The position numbers and the translations under genes were made by a program. The notes beneath the pieces are model-generated. The model worked only from the letters and a program-made list of their open reading frames with translations, was not told where the DNA came from and searched no databases. A stretch of DNA of 64,000 bases from Bacillus sp. SB49 (GTDB lineage Bacteria; Bacillota; Bacilli; Bacillales; Halobacillaceae): contig NZ_CP048117.1 of assembly GCF_000469135.2 (NCBI RefSeq), forward strand, positions 859,001-923,000. Direction: 5' to 3'. Shown piece by piece: positions 61,378 to 64,000 of the stretch (the stretch's first letter is position 1; the number at the start of each line of letters is the position of its first letter).

Positions 61378-61430
61378 AAAAAAATTCCCCTTCCTTATAG
61401 GAAAGAGAGTATTCTATACACCCAAAACAC

Positions 61431-61462
61431 TAAAAAAACCGTACCTAAGGTAAGGTACAGTT
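61431..61462 (-). terminator. preQ1-controlled attenuator terminator
   Basis: On the minus strand AACTGTACC pairs with GGTACGGTT (9 bp, one G-U) and is followed by TTTTTTT. The competing pairing CTAAGG (3' end of the aptamer) with CCTTAG would form an antiterminator. Confidence 0.85.
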
Positions 61463-61468
61463 CCATCC

Positions 61469-61502
61469 TTAGTTTTTTATAGAGGGTGTCGCTAGAACCT
61501 CT
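61469..61502 (-). promoter_or_regulatory. preQ1-I riboswitch aptamer
   Basis: Minus strand: AGAGGTTCTAGC, then ACACCCTCTATAAAAAACTA with the A-rich tail, matching the class I preQ1 aptamer of B. subtilis queC at nearly every base. The P1 stem AGAGG/CCTCT, the CUAGC loop and the A-rich pseudoknot tail are all present. Confidence 0.92.
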
Positions 61503-61627
61503 CCTGCATCTGTCTGCAGATTTTATTCCATTGCTTCCCTTATTCTAACATGGAGCAGGTGAAAAAGGGAAGGAAAGACTTGGAGAGGTGGAATAGGCTC
61601 ATTAGTTAAAAAATTGCGATTTACCTG

Positions 61628-61655
61628 TTGACTTCTTACATAGGTTTTGTATAAT
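61628..61655 (+). promoter_or_regulatory. argGH promoter
   Basis: TTGACT (61628-61633), 16 bases, TATAAT (61650-61655). The T-box leader begins a few bases further on. Confidence 0.75.
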
Positions 61656-61684
61656 TATAAACATCAAGTAATAAATATGCAGGA

Positions 61685-61922
61685 TTATTCATTGAGGAAG
61701 AGAGTACGTAGGCATCGGATCTGCAGCGAGCCGGGGTTGGTGGAAGCCTGGTGATCGATTCATACGGAAACGCACTTCTGAGAAGTTCGGTGAACGATAG
61801 TAGCCGTAACCGGGAGCTCCCGTTATCAGCATTGAGTTGGTCTATTTAATTAGACAATGAGAGTGGCACCGCGGATGATAATAACGTCCGTCTCTTACCT
61901 TTAGTAGGAGACGGTTTTTTTA
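61685..61922 (+). promoter_or_regulatory. T-box riboswitch for argGH (specifier CGC, Arg)
   Basis: Stem I: GAAG (61697-61700) with CTTC (61775-61778); loop E AGTA (61703-61706) opposite GAA (61767-61769); above it CGTA/TACG; then the distal AG-bulge region AGCGAGCCGGGG...GGTGGAAGCCTGG. The codon after GAAA is CGC (61771-61773) followed by A, reading Arg. The T-box AGAGTGGCACCGCGG (61860-61874) has TGGC, matching a tRNA with discriminator G. The terminator CCGTCTC (61888-61894)/GAGACGG (61908-61914) plus seven T follows. Uncharged tRNA-Arg would favour the antiterminator. Confidence 0.88.
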
Positions 61923-61952
61923 TGGATATAAATAACTAGGAGGAATTTAATT

Positions 61953-63188
61953 ATGACAAAACCAAAAGTAGTACTCGCATATTCCGGTGGATTGGATACT
62001 TCGATTTCAGTGAAATGGATTCAGGAAAAGTACGGATATGATGTCATCGCCTTAGGGTTGGACGTTGGTGAAGGGAAAGACTTGGAGAAGATCCGTCAGA
62101 AAGCGCTGGACGTCGGTGCGATTAAGGCTATTATGGTGGACGCTAAGGAACTGCTTGCGGAGGAATACCTGATTCCCGCTTTGAAAGCAAACGCACTGTA
62201 TGAAGGGAAATACCCGCTGTCTTCTGCACTATCCCGTCCATTAATCTCCAAGCTGTTGGTGGAGGTAGCGGAACAGGAAGGCGCAGTAGCTGTCGCACAC
62301 GGTTGTACAGGAAAAGGAAATGACCAGGTTCGTTTCGAAGTGTCCATCCAGGCCTTGAATCCAAACCTAGAAGTGATCGCTCCAGTCCGGGAGTGGGGAA
62401 TGACTCGTGATGAACAGATCGTATATGCAGAAGAAAATGGCATTCCAATTCCTGTGAATTTAGAAAATCCGTTTTCCATCGATGCGAATATCTGGGGACG
62501 TGCCTGCGAGGCCGGCGTTCTGGAGGATCCTTGGAAAGAGGCTCCGGAAGCGGCATACGCCTGGACGAATCCTATCGAGAAAACTCCGGATACGCCGGAA
62601 ACGATCGATATCGATTTTGTGGAAGGGAAGCCGGTAGCTATTAACGGTAAGGAAATGGGTATTGTAGAATTGATCGAATACTTGAATGAACTGGGTGGAG
62701 AGCACGGAGTCGGACGTATCGATCATACAGAAAACCGCCTTGTCGGAATCAAATCAAGAGAAGTGTATGAAAACCCTGCAGCCATGATCCTGATCAATGC
62801 TCATAAAGAGCTTGAGTTCCTGACATTGACAAGAGAAGTATCCCAGTACAAAGCGAATGTCGATCAGCAGCTTTCCAAGATCATTTACGATGGTCTATGG
62901 TATTCTCCGCTGCAGCCGGCGCTTGCTGCTTTCGTAGAGACAACACAGAACGTAGTGACTGGTACAGTGAAAGTGAAGCTGTTTAAAGGTCATCACACAG
63001 TGATTGGTAAGAAATCGCCGGTCAGTCTTTACAACGAGGAACTGTCCACTTATTCCAAAGAAGATGCGTTCGATCACAATGCAGCTGTCGGTTTCATTAA
63101 ACTGTGGGGGCTTCCGACGAAAGTATATGCTGATGTTCATAAAGGCGATAAGCTGTTAAACAAAGCCAAGGTGAGCGCGCATGACTAA
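61953..63188 (+). CDS. argG: Argininosuccinate synthase ArgG
   Basis: A 411-residue enzyme. The ATP motif is [16 protein letters not shown] (P-loop SGGLDTS, about 8-23); [15 protein letters not shown] and [32 protein letters not shown] are further ArgG signatures. It ligates citrulline and aspartate with ATP. Start ATG after AGGAGG; controlled by the T-box leader. Overlaps argH by 8 bases. Confidence 0.96.
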   Translation: MTKPKVVLAYSGGLDTSISVKWIQEKYGYDVIALGLDVGEGKDLEKIRQKALDVGAIKAIMVDAKELLAEEYLIPALKANALYEGKYPLSSALSRPLISKLLVEVAEQEGAVAVAHGCTGKGNDQVRFEVSIQALNPNLEVIAPVREWGMTRDEQIVYAEENGIPIPVNLENPFSIDANIWGRACEAGVLEDPWKEAPEAAYAWTNPIEKTPDTPETIDIDFVEGKPVAINGKEMGIVELIEYLNELGGEHGVGRIDHTENRLVGIKSREVYENPAAMILINAHKELEFLTLTREVSQYKANVDQQLSKIIYDGLWYSPLQPALAAFVETTQNVVTGTVKVKLFKGHHTVIGKKSPVSLYNEELSTYSKEDAFDHNAAVGFIKLWGLPTKVYADVHKGDKLLNKAKVSAHD

Positions 63189-64000
63189 GCTGTGGGGCGG
63201 CCGCTTTACCAAACCAACGAATAAACTGGTGGAAGAGTACACCTCTTCCATCGGCTTTGATCAAAAACTGGCCCTTCAGGATATTAAGGGAAGCATGGCA
63301 CACGTTACGATGCTCGGCGCGTGCGGCATCATTTCCGAAGAGGAAGCTGCTCAAATCAAAGATGGTTTGTTAACTATTGAGCAAAAGGTGAAGAACGGGG
63401 ACGTCACGTTCGCTGTAGAGCATGAAGATATTCATATGAATATTGAGAAGCTGTTGATTGATGAAATTGGTCCCGTTGGTGGCAAACTGCATACAGGGAG
63501 AAGCAGGAATGACCAGGTAGCGACAGATATGCATCTGTATTTGAGAGAGAAGACGAAGGATCTCATTCAATTGCTGGAAGCAGTCCAAGCGGCTCTTGTT
63601 GATCAGGCGGAATCCCATGTAGAAACCATTGTCCCTGGTTATACACATTTGCAGCGCGCCCAGCCGATTTCTTTCGGACATCATCTCCTTGCTTATTTCT
63701 GGATGTTTGAAAGAGATAAAGAAAGATTGCAGGACAGCTTGAAGCGTGTCAACTGGTCACCACTTGGGGCGGCTGCCTTGGCAGGTACACCATATCCAAT
63801 CGATCGTCAGATGACAGCGGAAGCGCTGGGGTTCGACCAACCTTATCCTAACTCTTTGGATGCCGTGAGCGATCGGGATTTCATTCTTGAGTTTCTATCG
63901 ATTTCTTCGATTTTGATCATGCATATCTCCCGTCTGTCGGAAGAACTTGTGATGTGGGGAAGTCAGGAATTCCAATTTGTGGAGCTCGATGACGCATTCT
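63181..64000 (+). CDS. argH: Argininosuccinate lyase ArgH, N-terminal part (runs off window)
   Basis: The first 273 codons of ArgH; the frame is open to the window end. [29 protein letters not shown] at the start, then [35 protein letters not shown] and [32 protein letters not shown], the standard family motifs. It splits argininosuccinate to arginine and fumarate. The active-site signature GSSxMPxKxNP lies beyond the window. Start overlaps the argG end by eight bases; same operon. Confidence 0.95.
   Translation, partial: MTKLWGGRFTKPTNKLVEEYTSSIGFDQKLALQDIKGSMAHVTMLGACGIISEEEAAQIKDGLLTIEQKVKNGDVTFAVEHEDIHMNIEKLLIDEIGPVGGKLHTGRSRNDQVATDMHLYLREKTKDLIQLLEAVQAALVDQAESHVETIVPGYTHLQRAQPISFGHHLLAYFWMFERDKERLQDSLKRVNWSPLGAAALAGTPYPIDRQMTAEALGFDQPYPNSLDAVSDRDFILEFLSISSILIMHISRLSEELVMWGSQEFQFVELDDAF

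Noticed and set aside
61753-61776. T-box specifier CAT (His) or ATT (Ile)
   Set aside because: Placing the codon after GAA, opposite AGTA, leaves CGC as specifier and gives regular helices on both sides; CAT would fall in the CGTA/TACG helix.
1-64000. Mobile elements, prophage, CRISPR arrays, restriction or toxin-antitoxin systems
   Set aside because: No transposase, integrase, spaced direct repeats, Cas or restriction protein could be recognised on either strand; the long inverted repeats found are terminators or leader hairpins.

Overview
The window reads as the chromosome of a moderately halophilic, spore-forming Bacillaceae, probably Halobacillus or a close relative. This rests on Bacillus-type families (PdaA, TypA, BshB2, YfkD, a SigY operon, a SPOCS-type spore-surface protein), AGGAGG ribosome-binding sites with frequent TTG and GTG starts, Gram-positive lipoboxes, and Fur-family (PerR, Zur), T-box, TRAP and preQ1 regulation. 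The genus is an inference. I see no phage, insertion sequence, CRISPR array or toxin-antitoxin pair; the content is ordinary chromosomal, and the most interesting material is regulatory.

Layout. 1-5.4 kb is a metal block: the start of a zosA-type zinc P-type ATPase behind a perfect PerR box, an amino-acid ABC binding protein and permease with no ATPase, then znuC-znuB-zur and a separately transcribed znuA, both with Zur-like boxes. 5.4-13.5 kb holds an MFS exporter, an OsmC-like protein, YczE and YfkD homologues, an MscS channel, two short ORFs, a Na+/H+ antiporter, the cortex enzyme PdaA and an AlkA-type glycosylase. 13.5-21 kb has a soluble PAS histidine kinase, YitT, a GntR regulator with an abnormal start, an acyl-CoA synthetase, a GNAT, an RNase H-like protein and a LysM L,D-transpeptidase. 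21-35 kb carries purU, an aldehyde dehydrogenase, small membrane proteins, an LLM oxidoreductase/DUF5694-like operon, a PilZ protein, PepF, a pterin dehydratase, an RluA enzyme, TypA and bshB2. 34.5-47 kb carries nadE, an isochorismatase, a membrane-anchored MsrA, a TetR/SMR-pair operon, a PAS-STAS protein, an old yellow enzyme, a UvrD helicase, several small secreted proteins and a sigY-yxlC-yxlD-yxlE-like operon.

47.2-54 kb is trpEDCFBA followed by trpG, behind a leader with eleven (G/U)AG triplets, a TRAP target that can switch a hairpin over the trpE ribosome-binding site. 54-59.5 kb has a chemoreceptor, tRNA-Ala(GGC), the spore-surface protein, a BASS transporter, a PAP2 phosphatase and a Pmp3-type peptide. 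59.5-61.5 kb is queC-queD-queE under a preQ1-I riboswitch. 61.6-64 kb is argG-argH (argH cut by the window end) under a T-box whose specifier reads CGC (Arg).

Several biosynthetic operons here are controlled at the RNA level (TRAP leader, preQ1 riboswitch, arginine T-box), and zinc uptake is wired both to zinc (Zur) and to peroxide (PerR). The candidate novelties are a ribosome-binding-site hairpin before the yfkD-like gene, the GntR gene without a usable start codon, an apparently complete short SigY operon with a consensus autoregulatory promoter, the arginine T-box on argGH, and several unannotated-size membrane peptides.
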